Assembly (NCBI RefSeq): GCF_003254295.1
Contig: NZ_QKZO01000004.1
Coordinates: 287,760-351,759 of the forward strand
Reading direction: 5' to 3'
DNA: 64,000 nucleotides
Origin: Rhodobacter capsulatus
Lineage (GTDB): Bacteria > Pseudomonadota > Alphaproteobacteria > Rhodobacterales > Rhodobacteraceae
The notes beneath the pieces are model-generated. The model was not told the DNA's origin, did not search any database, and was given only the letters and a program-made list of their open reading frames with translations. The translations under genes were made by a program, and so were the position numbers. Positions 36,712 through 45,277 of this stretch are shown piece by piece. Position 1 is the stretch's first letter, and the number at the start of each line of letters is the position of its first letter.

Positions 36712-37037
36712 CGCAGATCCCCGGCCGAGAAGGAAAGCGCCGTCGGCCCGAAATGCTCCGGCGGCGCGATCAGACTGCCCGAGGGAAAATGGTCGAAAGA
36801 CAAGGGGTTGTCCTGAAAGGCGGTGGCCAGATCGGCCAAAGACGGGTGGCGGGTGTAGCGCGCCTCGGTGAACAGCGCGAGATCGGTCAGGCCAAGGTCA
36901 CGCACCAGACGCGCCTCGGCCTGCAGGCGCGCGGCCTCGCGCGGGGCGGTCAGAACGGCATGCGCGGCCTCGCCCCCCGCCAGCGCGAGAAGCGCGCCAA
37001 AGGCCGCCAGCACCGGGGTCGCGGGGCGCAGGCTCAT
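36708..37037 (-). CDS. Small membrane-anchored or secreted protein (NosL-type cluster)
   Basis: A 109-aa protein with an N-terminal hydrophobic segment (about 8-27) that may be a signal peptide or anchor (ALAGGEAAHAV), then a helical, acidic periplasmic part with several aromatic and His residues. Not recognised. It overlaps both neighbours by 4 bp (NosL-like gene upstream, permease downstream), so it should be made together with them and may be an accessory subunit. Confidence 0.7.
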   Translation of the reverse strand: MSLRPATPVLAAFGALLALAGGEAAHAVLTAPREAARLQAEARLVRDLGLTDLALFTEARYTRHPSLADLATAFQDNPLSFDHFPSGSLIAPPEHFGPTALSFSAGDLR

Positions 37038-37555
37038 TCGAACCGGCCTTCGTCCAGCTTCGCGGGCAGGTCCGCAGGGACATCGGCAAAGCGCAAAAGG
37101 CGCTTGCCCGCATGATCGCGCATGAAGTCGGCCGCCTCGGCGTCACTGGCCAAGGGCACGAAGTCATGCCCCATCGGCCCCAACACATCCGAACCGATCG
37201 CGTAAAGCGCCGTCTCGGCCGCGATCGGGCGCAGGCCGTAATAGTCGGTCACCCCCATCGCGGTGATCTGATCGCGGCGGCGTCCGGCGGCATAGCGCGG
37301 CATGTCGTTTAGGAATTTGAAGCAGTCCTTCGGGCCGTCGAAATGGAAGGCCACACCATCGGCAAAGACCAGCGTCGCGATCCAGTCGGGATAGCGCGCG
37401 ACGAACATGCCGCAGACCGGGCAGGTGTCGCGTGGTCCGGGTTTGGGCAGATTGACGGGCGTCGCCTCCGCGCGGGTGGCCTGCGGAAGGCAAAGGGCAA
37501 GCGCCGGGACGCCCGCCAGAAGGCCAAGCGCGTTGCGGCGGGAAAGGTTGCACAT
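37034..37555 (-). CDS. NosL-like CxxCGM protein with Tat signal, paralogue 1
   Basis: The 173-aa protein starts at ATG 37555, with GGAG 6 bp upstream. A twin-arginine signal (LSRRNALGLLAG, cleavage near TRAEA) exports it folded. The NosL metal motif is at C45-P-V-C48-G-M50, followed by the FARYPDW and HFDGPKDCFKFL segments usual in the family. NosL binds Cu(I) and supplies the Cu sites of nitrous-oxide reductase; standard NosL is a lipoprotein, while this one is a Tat substrate. No nosZ in the window. Confidence 0.87.
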   Translation of the reverse strand: MCNLSRRNALGLLAGVPALALCLPQATRAEATPVNLPKPGPRDTCPVCGMFVARYPDWIATLVFADGVAFHFDGPKDCFKFLNDMPRYAAGRRRDQITAMGVTDYYGLRPIAAETALYAIGSDVLGPMGHDFVPLASDAEAADFMRDHAGKRLLRFADVPADLPAKLDEGRFE

Positions 37556-37610
37556 GATCAACTCCATCCCCGGCCATGCCGCCTGGGCACGGCCGGAATG
37601 TTGCAAAAGG

Positions 37611-38258
37611 TCAATGCGAGGCAGGCATCTTCATGCCCGTTTCATGTCGTTTTTCGGCCCGGCGCTTGCGGATCATCGCGGTGTCCTTGGCCATTTCGAC
37701 ATAGGCGGCCATCAGCGCCGCGTCGAAATCGGCCAGCGTTGCCCCGGCGCTGCCCGCCACGGCCGCCTCGGCCTTGGCGCGGTCGGCAAAGGCCAGTTTC
37801 GAGACCGCCGACATCGTGCCCGGTTTCGCGGGATCGATCACATAGGTCATCGCGTCGGTATCGGCGAGCGGCTTCGTCTCGCCCTTGGCCCCGGCATCGC
37901 CCGCGTAAATCGCTTTCGGCCCGGCGTCCATGTTCAGCGCCAGCGAAATCGCCGCGCAATGGATCGAGCAGGTGCCGTCCACGGTGTCGTTTTCATAGAC
38001 GATCAGATGGCGCGAGGCCGAGAACATCGCCCGCATCATGCCGCAATAGGGGCAGCGCGGATATTTGCCCAGATCGTCGGCCATGGGATCGGTGTCGACC
38101 TTGAGAAACCGGGTCAGGCCGTTTTCATCGGTCCATTGCATCGGGTTGACCGGCTTTTCGGCGGGGGACATCGCCATTTCGGCGTGGGCGGGCAGGGCGG
38201 CCAGCGGCACAAGCGCGGTGGCAGAGGCGGTGGCGGCAAGAAAATCACGACGTTTCAT
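37611..38258 (-). CDS. NosL-like CxxCGM protein with Tat signal, paralogue 2
   Basis: A 215-aa second NosL-type protein. ATG 38258 is chosen for GGAG 6 bp upstream and the MKRRDFLAAT Tat signal. The metal motif is C69-P-Y-C72-G-M74-M75; a second group C97-SIH100-C101 and a Met/His-rich C-terminus (RHETGMKMPASH) could add copper ligands. It is longer than paralogue 1 and 55 bp upstream of it. Two different CxxCGM proteins in one operon suggests transfer between them or two clients. Confidence 0.85.
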   Translation of the reverse strand: MKRRDFLAATASATALVPLAALPAHAEMAMSPAEKPVNPMQWTDENGLTRFLKVDTDPMADDLGKYPRCPYCGMMRAMFSASRHLIVYENDTVDGTCSIHCAAISLALNMDAGPKAIYAGDAGAKGETKPLADTDAMTYVIDPAKPGTMSAVSKLAFADRAKAEAAVAGSAGATLADFDAALMAAYVEMAKDTAMIRKRRAEKRHETGMKMPASH

Positions 38259-38354
38259 CGCTGTCTCCAAAACGGAAAGCATGGCTGGGATCAGGGCACG
38301 ACGGGGACCCCGCGGGGACGGGGAGGGCGGGACGCTGCCCCCCTCGCGCCCCCG

Positions 38355-38786
38355 TCACAGGGTCGCGACAACCGGCGGTGCGCGGATCAGGCCGCTGCGG
38401 GGTACAGGCGCGATGAAGGCGAAGGGGATCAGGGCCGCGGGATCAAGTGCGGTCAGAAGATGCAGCTGCGGCGGCGGCAGATCCGGCTGCGCGGGCATGG
38501 CAAAGGCGCAGACCGCGGCGCTGGCGCAGATCGCACAGGGCGCGTGGCCCTCTGCCATCTGCACCACCCGGCCCGAGGCGGGGTCGTAAAGCGCCACGCC
38601 CTCGCCGGTGCAAAGCTGCAGGAAGCCTGCCCGCGCGCCGGGGGGAAGCCCCGCCAGATCCTGCAACGCCGCGGCGCTGAGGTGCTCGGCGAAAAGCAGG
38701 CTTTGCAGCGCGACGGCCAGCACCGCCAGCCACCGGGCGAAAACGCCGGTGCGGAGGGACAGCTGGGGGCGGGCAGGGCGGATCAT
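38355..38786 (-). CDS. DUF2946-like small membrane/secreted protein
   Basis: A 143-aa protein with an N-terminal hydrophobic helix (about 18-35), a CAICASAAVC cysteine cluster near residue 90 and a C-terminal IRAPPV tail. Short proteins of the DUF2946 type look like this and tend to lie next to copper or TonB transport genes; the assignment is by pattern only. It is the first gene of the NosL-type cluster, 96 bp upstream of paralogue 2, with a GC-rich gap that could be an internal promoter or attenuator. Confidence 0.65.
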   Translation of the reverse strand: MIRPARPQLSLRTGVFARWLAVLAVALQSLLFAEHLSAAALQDLAGLPPGARAGFLQLCTGEGVALYDPASGRVVQMAEGHAPCAICASAAVCAFAMPAQPDLPPPQLHLLTALDPAALIPFAFIAPVPRSGLIRAPPVVATL

Positions 38787-39002
38787 CGAGGCTCGCGGTC
38801 GCGGGGTTGGCACAGGATTGCGGCAGTCCGGGGGGAAAGCAACGTCCTTTCGCCGCTGTGTCGGGCTGCCGTCCTTTGTGGCTACCCGGCACGGGCGCCA
38901 TGCGCCTTGACCGAGGTCAAGTGTGGCAGGCCGATCGGCGGCGCCCTGTATCCGGCACAATCGGCCGCTTGCGCCCCCGCGCGGGGCGGGGCAGCAAGGG
39001 GC

Positions 39003-39891
39003 ATGACGTCGATCTCCGCGAAAAACCATCCCGTCGAGGGCGTGCTGTGGATGCTGGCCACCGGCATCGCCTTCGTCTTCGTCAACGGCATCGTGCGCTA
39101 TCTGGGCACGGCGCTGCCCGCCGCCGAATCCGCCTTCATCCGCTTCGCCTGGGGGTTGCTGTTTCTGGCCCCCTCGCTGATGCCCCCTGCTGCGCTCGGG
39201 CATTTCGCCCCCGCTTTTCAAGCTTTTCGCGCTGCGCGGCGCGCTGCATACCATCGCCGTGATGCTGTGGTTTTACGCCATGGCGCGGATCACGATTTCC
39301 GAGGTCACGGCCATCGGCTATCTCAACCCGATCATCGTCACCCTGGGCGCGGGGCTTTTCTTCGGCGAGGGCTTCCGCCCGGCGCGGATGGCGGCGATCG
39401 GCGTGGCGATTCTGGGCGCGCTGGTGGTGCTGCGCCCGGGCCTGCGCGAGCTGTCCCCCGGCCATCTGGCGCAGCTTGGCGCGGCCTTCGGGTTCGGCCT
39501 GTCCTACCTGGTGATGAAGCGGCTGACGCAGCTTGCGCCTGCCTCGACCGTGGTGGCGGTGATGGCGCTTTCGGTGACGATCGGCCTTGCGCCCTTTGCG
39601 CTGGCTGTCTGGCAGCCGGTCAGCCTTTCGCAGCTGCTTTGGCTTGGGGCGGTCGCGGTCTTTGCGACGGCGGGGCATTACTGCATGACCCGCGCCTTTG
39701 CCTGCGCGCCAATGACGGTGACGCAGCCGGTGACCTTCCTGCAGCTGGTCTGGGCGACCGCTCTCGGCTGGTCGGTCTTCGGCGAGGCGGTCGACCCTTG
39801 GGTCATTCTGGGCGGCGCCATCATCCTGGCTGCGGTGGTCTTCCTGACCTGGCGCGAGGCGCGTGGGGAGAGGGCGAAAGGGCGTATTTGA
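39003..39891 (+). pseudogene. EamA/DMT-family permease gene with a +1 frameshift
   Basis: The reading frame from ATG 39003 encodes a normal EamA N-terminus (helices in MLATGIAFVFVNGIVRYL and FAWGLLFLAPSLMP) but derails after LMP. The right continuation (LLRSGISPPLFKLFALRGALHT, then AVMLWFYAMARITISEVTAIGYL) is in the next frame and runs to 39891. The switch point is the C run at 39183-39187; removing one C restores a single 295-aa, ten-helix permease, the usual family length. Either an authentic mutation or a sequencing error. Intact relatives export small metabolites. The stop codon lies inside the following repeat. Confidence 0.85.
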
Positions 39892-39953
39892 ACCAAGAAA
39901 AAGCCCGAGGTCGAAGGGCCCCGGGCTTTGCTTTTTCTTGGCGCAAATACGCC
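39881..39953. repeat. Inverted pair of TATTT-N4-CAAGA repeats acting as terminator, copies d1/d2
   Basis: GGCGTATTTGAACCAAGAAAAAG on the left is mirrored by its inverse (CTTTTTCTTGGCGCAAATACGCC) on the right, with an inner hairpin AAAGCCC/GGGCTTT. The whole palindrome fills the gap between the EamA pseudogene stop and the choV stop and should end transcription from both sides. Confidence 0.8.
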
Positions 39954-39956
39954 TCT

Positions 39957-41018
39957 TTACGCCTTGGCGGCGGTGCCGCGCGGGTCGATCAGCCGGGCGA
40001 TCACGCCTTCGCGGGTGATGCGCCGCCCGTCGGTCAGCGCCACGGCGGGGACGGTCTTCAGCAGTTCCATCACCTTGATCACCGGGGTTTCGGGCGCAAT
40101 CAGCGTGCCCTCGGCCGCGCCCGGTTCGGCCATGTCCTCGGCCGTGAGCACCCCAAGCGGGTTCATGTGCGCGACGAATTCGGCGACATACTCATCGACC
40201 GGATTGGCGATGATTTCCCGCGCCGTGCCCATCTGCACCAGCCGCCCGCCTTCCATCAGCGCGATGCGGTTGCCCAGCTTGAAGGCCTCGTCCAGATCAT
40301 GGCTGACGAAGACGATGGTGCGCTTGAGCGTCGATTGCAGGTCCAGAAGTTCGTCCTGCAGCTTCGCCCGAATGAGCGGATCCAGCGCCGAAAAGGGCTC
40401 GTCCATCAAGAGGATCGGCGCTTCGGTGGCAAAGGCGCGCGCCAGCCCCACGCGCTGCTGCATGCCGCCCGACAATTCGCCCACCTTGCGCTCGGCCCAG
40501 TCGGTCAGGTTCACGAGCTTCAGCTGCGCATCGACGCGGTCGCGCCGTTCCGCCTTGCCCATGCCGCTCAGTTCCAGACCCAGCCCGACATTCTCGCGCA
40601 CCGTGCGCCAGGGCAGCAGGCCGAATTGCTGAAACACCATCGCGACGCGGGTCTGCCGGATCCGGCGCAGGGTCTGCGGATCGGCATGGGTGACATCGAC
40701 AAGACCGTTGCCATCGCAGACCTCGACCTTGCCGCGGCAGACCGGATTGAGCCCGTTCACCGCGCGCAGAAGCGTTGACTTGCCGGAGCCTGACAAGCCC
40801 ATCAGCACAAGGATTTCGCCCTCGGCCACGGAAAGCGAGCAGTCATGCACCCCCAGAACCTGGCCGGTGCGGGCCTGGATTTCGGCGCGGCTCATCCCCT
40901 CGTCCATCAGCGGCAGGGCGCGGTCGGGGTGATCGCCAAAGACGATCGAGACATTGTCGAAGCGCACCGCGACGCCCGCGGTCAGCTTCGAATCGGTGAT
41001 CAGATTGGCATGTCTCAT
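39957..41018 (-). CDS. choV: Choline/betaine ABC transporter ATPase
   Basis: The 353-aa ProV-like ATPase has Walker A GLSGSGKS, signature LSGGMQQRVGLARA, Walker B ILLMDEPFSALDP and a long C-terminal regulatory part with remnants of CBS modules. The variant sequence and the neighbours (substrate-binding ChoX, bet genes) fit the alphaproteobacterial ChoXWV choline importer. It overlaps choW by 4 bp and ends at the repeat/terminator. Confidence 0.92.
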   Translation of the reverse strand: MRHANLITDSKLTAGVAVRFDNVSIVFGDHPDRALPLMDEGMSRAEIQARTGQVLGVHDCSLSVAEGEILVLMGLSGSGKSTLLRAVNGLNPVCRGKVEVCDGNGLVDVTHADPQTLRRIRQTRVAMVFQQFGLLPWRTVRENVGLGLELSGMGKAERRDRVDAQLKLVNLTDWAERKVGELSGGMQQRVGLARAFATEAPILLMDEPFSALDPLIRAKLQDELLDLQSTLKRTIVFVSHDLDEAFKLGNRIALMEGGRLVQMGTAREIIANPVDEYVAEFVAHMNPLGVLTAEDMAEPGAAEGTLIAPETPVIKVMELLKTVPAVALTDGRRITREGVIARLIDPRGTAAKA

Positions 41019-42046
41019 TTCGATCCCCCGAAGCGCATCATCCGGTCGAGCACGATGGCGACGACGACGATGATCATCCCCGATTCAAAGCCCAGCGCGG
41101 TGTTGACAGAGTTGAGCGCCCGCACCACCGGCACGCCAAGCCCGTTCGCGCCCACAAGCGCCGCGATCACCACCATGGAAAGCGACAGCATGATCGTCTG
41201 GTTCAGCCCCGCCATGATCTGCGGCAGCGCATAGGGCAGTTCCACCTTCCACAGCACCTGCCGCGGCGTGGCGCCAAAGGCGCGGGCGGCTTCCAGGAGC
41301 GGTTGCGGCGTGGTCGAGACACCCAGATGCGTCAGCCGGATCGGCGCGGGCAGCACGAAGATCACCGTGGCAATGAGCCCCGGCACCATGCCGATGCCGA
41401 AAAACACGATCGCCGGGATCAGATAGACGAAGGTCGGCAGCGTCTGCATCAGGTCAAGGATCGGCTGCATCGCCAGATAAAGCCGCGGCCGGTGTGCGGC
41501 GGCGATGCCGATCGGCACGCCGACCGACATGCACACGACACAGGCCGAGATGACAAGCGTCAGGCTTTCCGTCGTCGGTTTCCAGTAGCCCTGGTTGAAG
41601 ACGTAAAGCAGCCCCAGAAGCACGGTCAGCAGGATCGACACGCGCCGTTGCAGGAACCACGAGATGCCAAGGAAAAAGCCCGTCAGGACGAAGGGCTGGT
41701 ATTCGGCCGGGTAAAGGGGCGTGTAGTCTGCCGCCCCGGTGATCCAGGAAATGTCCAAGGGCGTCGCAAAGATCGCCATGATCCCGTCGATCAGCGTTTC
41801 GAAGATCGCGGCCAGATGATCGAAGACGATCGAGAAACTGTCGCGCATCCATTCGAAGACGTGCTTGGCCCAGGGGCCGACGGGGATTTTCCATTTGCCG
41901 GTAAAGAGATCGGTGCCGCTGTGACCGGTGATCAGCCCGGTGCCGATCAGCAGCCCCGCCAGTTTCTCCAGCACCGTCTTGAGCAGGATGGCGCCGAAAA
42001 TCGACGCGGCGATGGTGCCGATCAGGCGCATCGTTTGCTGTAGCAT
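41015..42046 (-). CDS. choW: Choline/betaine ABC transporter permease
   Basis: A 343-aa permease with about seven membrane helices and the BPD-transp-1 EAA loop (EAARAFGATPRQVLWKVELPYALPQIMAG). It is the single permease type of the ProW/ChoW family. Coupled to choV by ATGA, 74 bp downstream of choX. With ChoX and ChoV it brings choline into the cytoplasm as substrate for BetA. Confidence 0.92.
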   Translation of the reverse strand: MLQQTMRLIGTIAASIFGAILLKTVLEKLAGLLIGTGLITGHSGTDLFTGKWKIPVGPWAKHVFEWMRDSFSIVFDHLAAIFETLIDGIMAIFATPLDISWITGAADYTPLYPAEYQPFVLTGFFLGISWFLQRRVSILLTVLLGLLYVFNQGYWKPTTESLTLVISACVVCMSVGVPIGIAAAHRPRLYLAMQPILDLMQTLPTFVYLIPAIVFFGIGMVPGLIATVIFVLPAPIRLTHLGVSTTPQPLLEAARAFGATPRQVLWKVELPYALPQIMAGLNQTIMLSLSMVVIAALVGANGLGVPVVRALNSVNTALGFESGMIIVVVAIVLDRMMRFGGSK

Positions 42047-42120
42047 GTCGCTTGCCTTGCGTGGTTCGGAAGACCGACAGGCGGGGCCCGCCTGCCGGGA
42101 TCGTCAGGTCAGCGCAAGGC

Positions 42121-43047
42121 TTATTTCAGCGCCGCGGTCACGGCCGCAAGGCCGTCGCCGCCGTCCTTGGTGGTCACACCCGCCAGCCAGGGCGCCAGAA
42201 CTTCGGGATGGGCGGCCAGCCAGTCGCGCGCGGCACTCGGCGGGTCGATGCCGTCATCAAGGATCTTGCCCATGATCTCGTTTTCCATCGCCAGGCTGAA
42301 TTCGAGATTGGAGAGCAGCTTGCCGGTGTTCGGGCATTCCGCGACATAGCCCTTGCGGACGTTGGTGCGCACCTCGGCGCCGCCGAAATTCGGGCCAAAG
42401 ACATCATCGCCGCCGGTCAGGTAGCTCATCTTGAAATTCGCGTTCATCGGATGCGGTTCCCAGCCGAGGAACACCACCGGCGTGTTGTTCTTTTCGCCCT
42501 TGGCGACGGCGGCCAGCATCCCCTGTTCCGAGCTTTCGACAACCTCGAAGCCGGTCAGGTCGAACTTGCCCGCGGTGATCATGTCAAGCACCAGACGGTT
42601 GCCGTCATTGCCGGGCTCGATCCCGTAGATCTTGCCCTCCAGCGCGTCCTTGTGTGTCGCGATATCGGCGAAATCCTTGAGGCCAAGCGCCGTGCCCGCG
42701 GCATTGGTGGCCAGCGTGTATTTCGCCCCCACCAGATTGGTGCGCAAAGTCTCGACTGTGCCGTCATCGCGATAGGGCGCCAGATCGGCCTCCATCGAGG
42801 GCATCCAGTTGCCGAGGAACACGTCCACATCCCCCGAGGACAGCGCCGAATAGGTCACCGGCACCGACAGAAGCTTGATGTCGGTTTCATAGCCCAGCGC
42901 CTGCAGCACCGTCGTCGTCACCGCCGTCGTCGCGGTGATGTCGGTCCAGCCCACATCCGAGAAGGTCACCTTGTTGCAATCGGCAGCGGCCGGAAGGGCG
43001 AGCGAAACTGTCGCAGCCCCGGCAAGAAGGAAGGAACGAAGCGTCAT
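42121..43047 (-). CDS. choX: Periplasmic choline-binding protein
   Basis: A 308-aa binding protein with a Sec signal (MTLRSFLLAGAATVSLALPAAA|D). It belongs to the OpuAC/ProX group; aromatic residues that cage the quaternary amine (for example in DVGWTDI, LGNWMPSM and LGWEPHPMN) are present, a pattern of ChoX. ATG 43047 has GGGAG upstream; the longer frame to 43158 runs through the promoter. First gene of choXWV, divergent from betI. Confidence 0.93.
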   Translation of the reverse strand: MTLRSFLLAGAATVSLALPAAADCNKVTFSDVGWTDITATTAVTTTVLQALGYETDIKLLSVPVTYSALSSGDVDVFLGNWMPSMEADLAPYRDDGTVETLRTNLVGAKYTLATNAAGTALGLKDFADIATHKDALEGKIYGIEPGNDGNRLVLDMITAGKFDLTGFEVVESSEQGMLAAVAKGEKNNTPVVFLGWEPHPMNANFKMSYLTGGDDVFGPNFGGAEVRTNVRKGYVAECPNTGKLLSNLEFSLAMENEIMGKILDDGIDPPSAARDWLAAHPEVLAPWLAGVTTKDGGDGLAAVTAALK

Positions 43048-43090
43048 CAGGGTCTCCCGTTGGTTGCCCGGTTTACGGTCAGGCTTTTTG

Positions 43091-43110
43091 TTGATTGACG
43101 AGTCAATAAA
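43091..43110. promoter_or_regulatory. Probable BetI operator
   Basis: Perfect palindrome ATTGAC-GA-GTCAAT (43094-43107) with TT/AA flanks, in the 116-bp gap between choX (minus) and betI (plus). BetI sites in other proteobacteria are TTGA...TCAA palindromes in the same place. It would control both choline uptake and oxidation. Confidence 0.65.
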
Positions 43111-43163
43111 CTTGCCTGTAGCTCCTAAAAGCAAGATCTTTTTTGAGCGGAGTCGCAAAAGAA

Positions 43164-43748
43164 ATGCCGAAGCTTGGAGCAGAGCCTATTCGACGGGCGG
43201 CCTTGGTGAAAGCCACGATCGAAACGGTGGGCGAGGCGGGATCGCTTGAGGTCACTGTAGCACAGATTGCGCGGCGTGCGGGCATGTCCTCGGCCTTGGC
43301 GCATCATTATTTTGGCTCGAAGGAGCAGATCTTTCTGGCCGCGATGCGGGCGATCCTGACGCTTTACGGCGCCGAGGTGCGCGGCGCGCTGGCCGCGGCC
43401 GAACGCGGGCCCGAATCGCGGCTGCGGGCGATCATCGCGGGGTCGTTCTCGCAGGGGTCGTTCCGGCGCGAGGCGATCTCGGCCTGGCTGAATTTCTACG
43501 TGCTGGCGCAGACGAACCGCGAGGCGATGCGGCTTTTGCGGGTCTATCAGCGCCGGTTGCGCTCGAACCTGCAGCATGAGCTGCGCCCGCTGGTGGGGCC
43601 GCGGGCCGAGGCGGTGGCGCGCGGTCTGGGGGCGATGATCGACGGCGTCTACATCCGGGCGGCCTTGGCCGAACATGCGCCGGATCGCGCTTATGCGCTT
43701 GAGATCGTGTATGAATATCTGAACCGGGAACTGGAGGTGCGGTCATGA
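43164..43748 (+). CDS. betI: Choline-responsive repressor BetI
   Basis: A 194-aa TetR-family repressor. [20 protein letters not shown] and the helix-turn-helix [21 protein letters not shown] are nearly identical in layout to E. coli BetI. ATG 43164 is picked since it gives the MPKLG start; a TTG at 43143 is the only longer option. It represses bet genes until choline binds. Overlaps betB by 4 bp. Confidence 0.95.
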   Translation: MPKLGAEPIRRAALVKATIETVGEAGSLEVTVAQIARRAGMSSALAHHYFGSKEQIFLAAMRAILTLYGAEVRGALAAAERGPESRLRAIIAGSFSQGSFRREAISAWLNFYVLAQTNREAMRLLRVYQRRLRSNLQHELRPLVGPRAEAVARGLGAMIDGVYIRAALAEHAPDRAYALEIVYEYLNRELEVRS

Positions 43749-45196
43749 GGGCGCAACCGAAGGCCAGCCATTTCGTCAATGGCGCATGGCTTGAAGATGC
43801 CGCGGGCGAGACGATCGAGGTGATCTTTCCCGGCACCGGCGAGGTGATTGCGGTGCTTCACGCGGCGACGCCCGCGGTGATCGAGGCGGCCCTTGCGGGG
43901 GCTGTCGCGGCGCAACGCGCCTGGGGCGCGCTGAAGCCCATTGAGCGCGCGCGGATCCTGCGCCGCGCCGCCGATCTGATTCGCGACCGCGGGGCGGAGC
44001 TGGCGCTTCTGGAAACCCTCGACACCGGCAAGCCGCTTCAGGAAACGCTGGTCGCCGACTGGCCCTCGGGCGCGGACAGTCTGGAATATTTCGCCGGGCT
44101 CGCGCCGACGCTGACCGGCGAGACGATCCCCCTGGGCGGTGATTTCGCCTATACGATTCGCGAGCCGTTGGGGGTCTGCGTCGGCATCGGGGCGTGGAAT
44201 TACCCCAGCCAGATCGCCTGCTGGAAGGCGGCCCCGGCGCTTTCGACCGGCAATGCGATGGTGTTCAAGCCCTCGGAACTCACCCCCCTTGGGGCGCTGC
44301 AGCTGGCCGAGATCTTCATTCAGGCGGGGATGCCCGCGGGGGTTTTCAACGTCGTGCAGGGCCGCGGCGCGGTGGGCGCCGCGCTGACCACTGATTCGCG
44401 GGTGGCCAAGGTTTCGCTGACCGGCTCGGTCACGACCGGCGCGCGGGTCTATGCGGCGGCGGGCGCGGGGATGAAACATGTGACGATGGAGCTGGGGGGC
44501 AAATCGCCGCTGATCGTCTTTGAAGATGCCGATCTGGAAAGCGCGATCGGCGCGGCGATGCTGGGCAACTTCTATTCCTCGGGGCAGGTCTGCTCGAACG
44601 GCACGCGGGTCTTCGTGCACAGATCGATCAAGGAGCGCTTCCTGACCCGGCTGGCCGAGCGCACGGCGTTGATCAAGGCGGGCGATCCGCTGGACGAAGC
44701 CACGCAATTCGGCCCGCTTGTCAGCGCGGCGCAGCATGCCAAGGTGCTGGGCTATATCGCCACGGCCAAGGCCGAGGGCGCGCGGCTGGTCTGTGGCGGG
44801 CAGGCGGGCAACGAAGGGGCGTTGTTCGTGCAACCGACGGTCTTTGCCGATGTCACCGACACGATGACGCTGGCGCGCGAGGAGGTCTTTGGTCCGGTCA
44901 TGGCGGTGCTCGATTTCGAGACCGAGGAGGAGGTGATCGCGCGGGCGAATGGCACCGACTTCGGTCTGGCCGCCGGGGTCTTCACCGCCGATCTGGCGCG
45001 CGGGCATCGGGTCATCGCGCAGCTGCAGGCGGGGACGTGCTGGATCAACGCCTATAACCTGACGCCCGTGGAGATGCCCTTTGGCGCGGTGAAAGCCTCG
45101 GGCGTCGGGCGGGAAAATTCCAAGGCCGCGATCGAGCATTATACCCAGGTGAAGGCGGTCTATGTCGGCATGGGGCCGGTCGAGAGCCCCTATTGA
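43745..45196 (+). CDS. betB: Betaine aldehyde dehydrogenase
   Basis: A 483-aa NAD(P)-dependent aldehyde dehydrogenase oxidising betaine aldehyde to glycine betaine, the compatible solute. Catalytic Cys283 (GQVCSNGTR) and general-base Glu249 (MELGGKSP) are intact, as is [11 protein letters not shown]. Second gene of betIBA; between it and betA lies an 81-bp gap holding one copy of the intergenic repeat. Confidence 0.95.
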   Translation: MRAQPKASHFVNGAWLEDAAGETIEVIFPGTGEVIAVLHAATPAVIEAALAGAVAAQRAWGALKPIERARILRRAADLIRDRGAELALLETLDTGKPLQETLVADWPSGADSLEYFAGLAPTLTGETIPLGGDFAYTIREPLGVCVGIGAWNYPSQIACWKAAPALSTGNAMVFKPSELTPLGALQLAEIFIQAGMPAGVFNVVQGRGAVGAALTTDSRVAKVSLTGSVTTGARVYAAAGAGMKHVTMELGGKSPLIVFEDADLESAIGAAMLGNFYSSGQVCSNGTRVFVHRSIKERFLTRLAERTALIKAGDPLDEATQFGPLVSAAQHAKVLGYIATAKAEGARLVCGGQAGNEGALFVQPTVFADVTDTMTLAREEVFGPVMAVLDFETEEEVIARANGTDFGLAAGVFTADLARGHRVIAQLQAGTCWINAYNLTPVEMPFGAVKASGVGRENSKAAIEHYTQVKAVYVGMGPVESPY

Positions 45197-45202
45197 GAAA
45201 CA

Positions 45203-45254
45203 GGCCGGGGGCTCTGCCCCCGGACCCCCGAGGTATTTCGGGCAAGATGAAACA
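45203..45254 (+). repeat. Intergenic hairpin/TATTT-N4-CAAGA repeat, copy e
   Basis: G/C hairpin (CCGGGGGCTCTGCCCCCGG), ACCCCCGAGG, then TATTTCGGGCAAGATGAAA. It sits inside the bet operon between betB and betA, so it is tolerated or used within a transcript. Confidence 0.75.
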
Positions 45255-45277
45255 GGGTTCAGGCAGAGGGTCGCGCG

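Noticed and set aside
37407..40778. 1123-codon plus-strand frame
   Set aside because: Runs antisense to NosL-like genes and choV; only its segment 39003-39182 is real, as the first half of the EamA gene.
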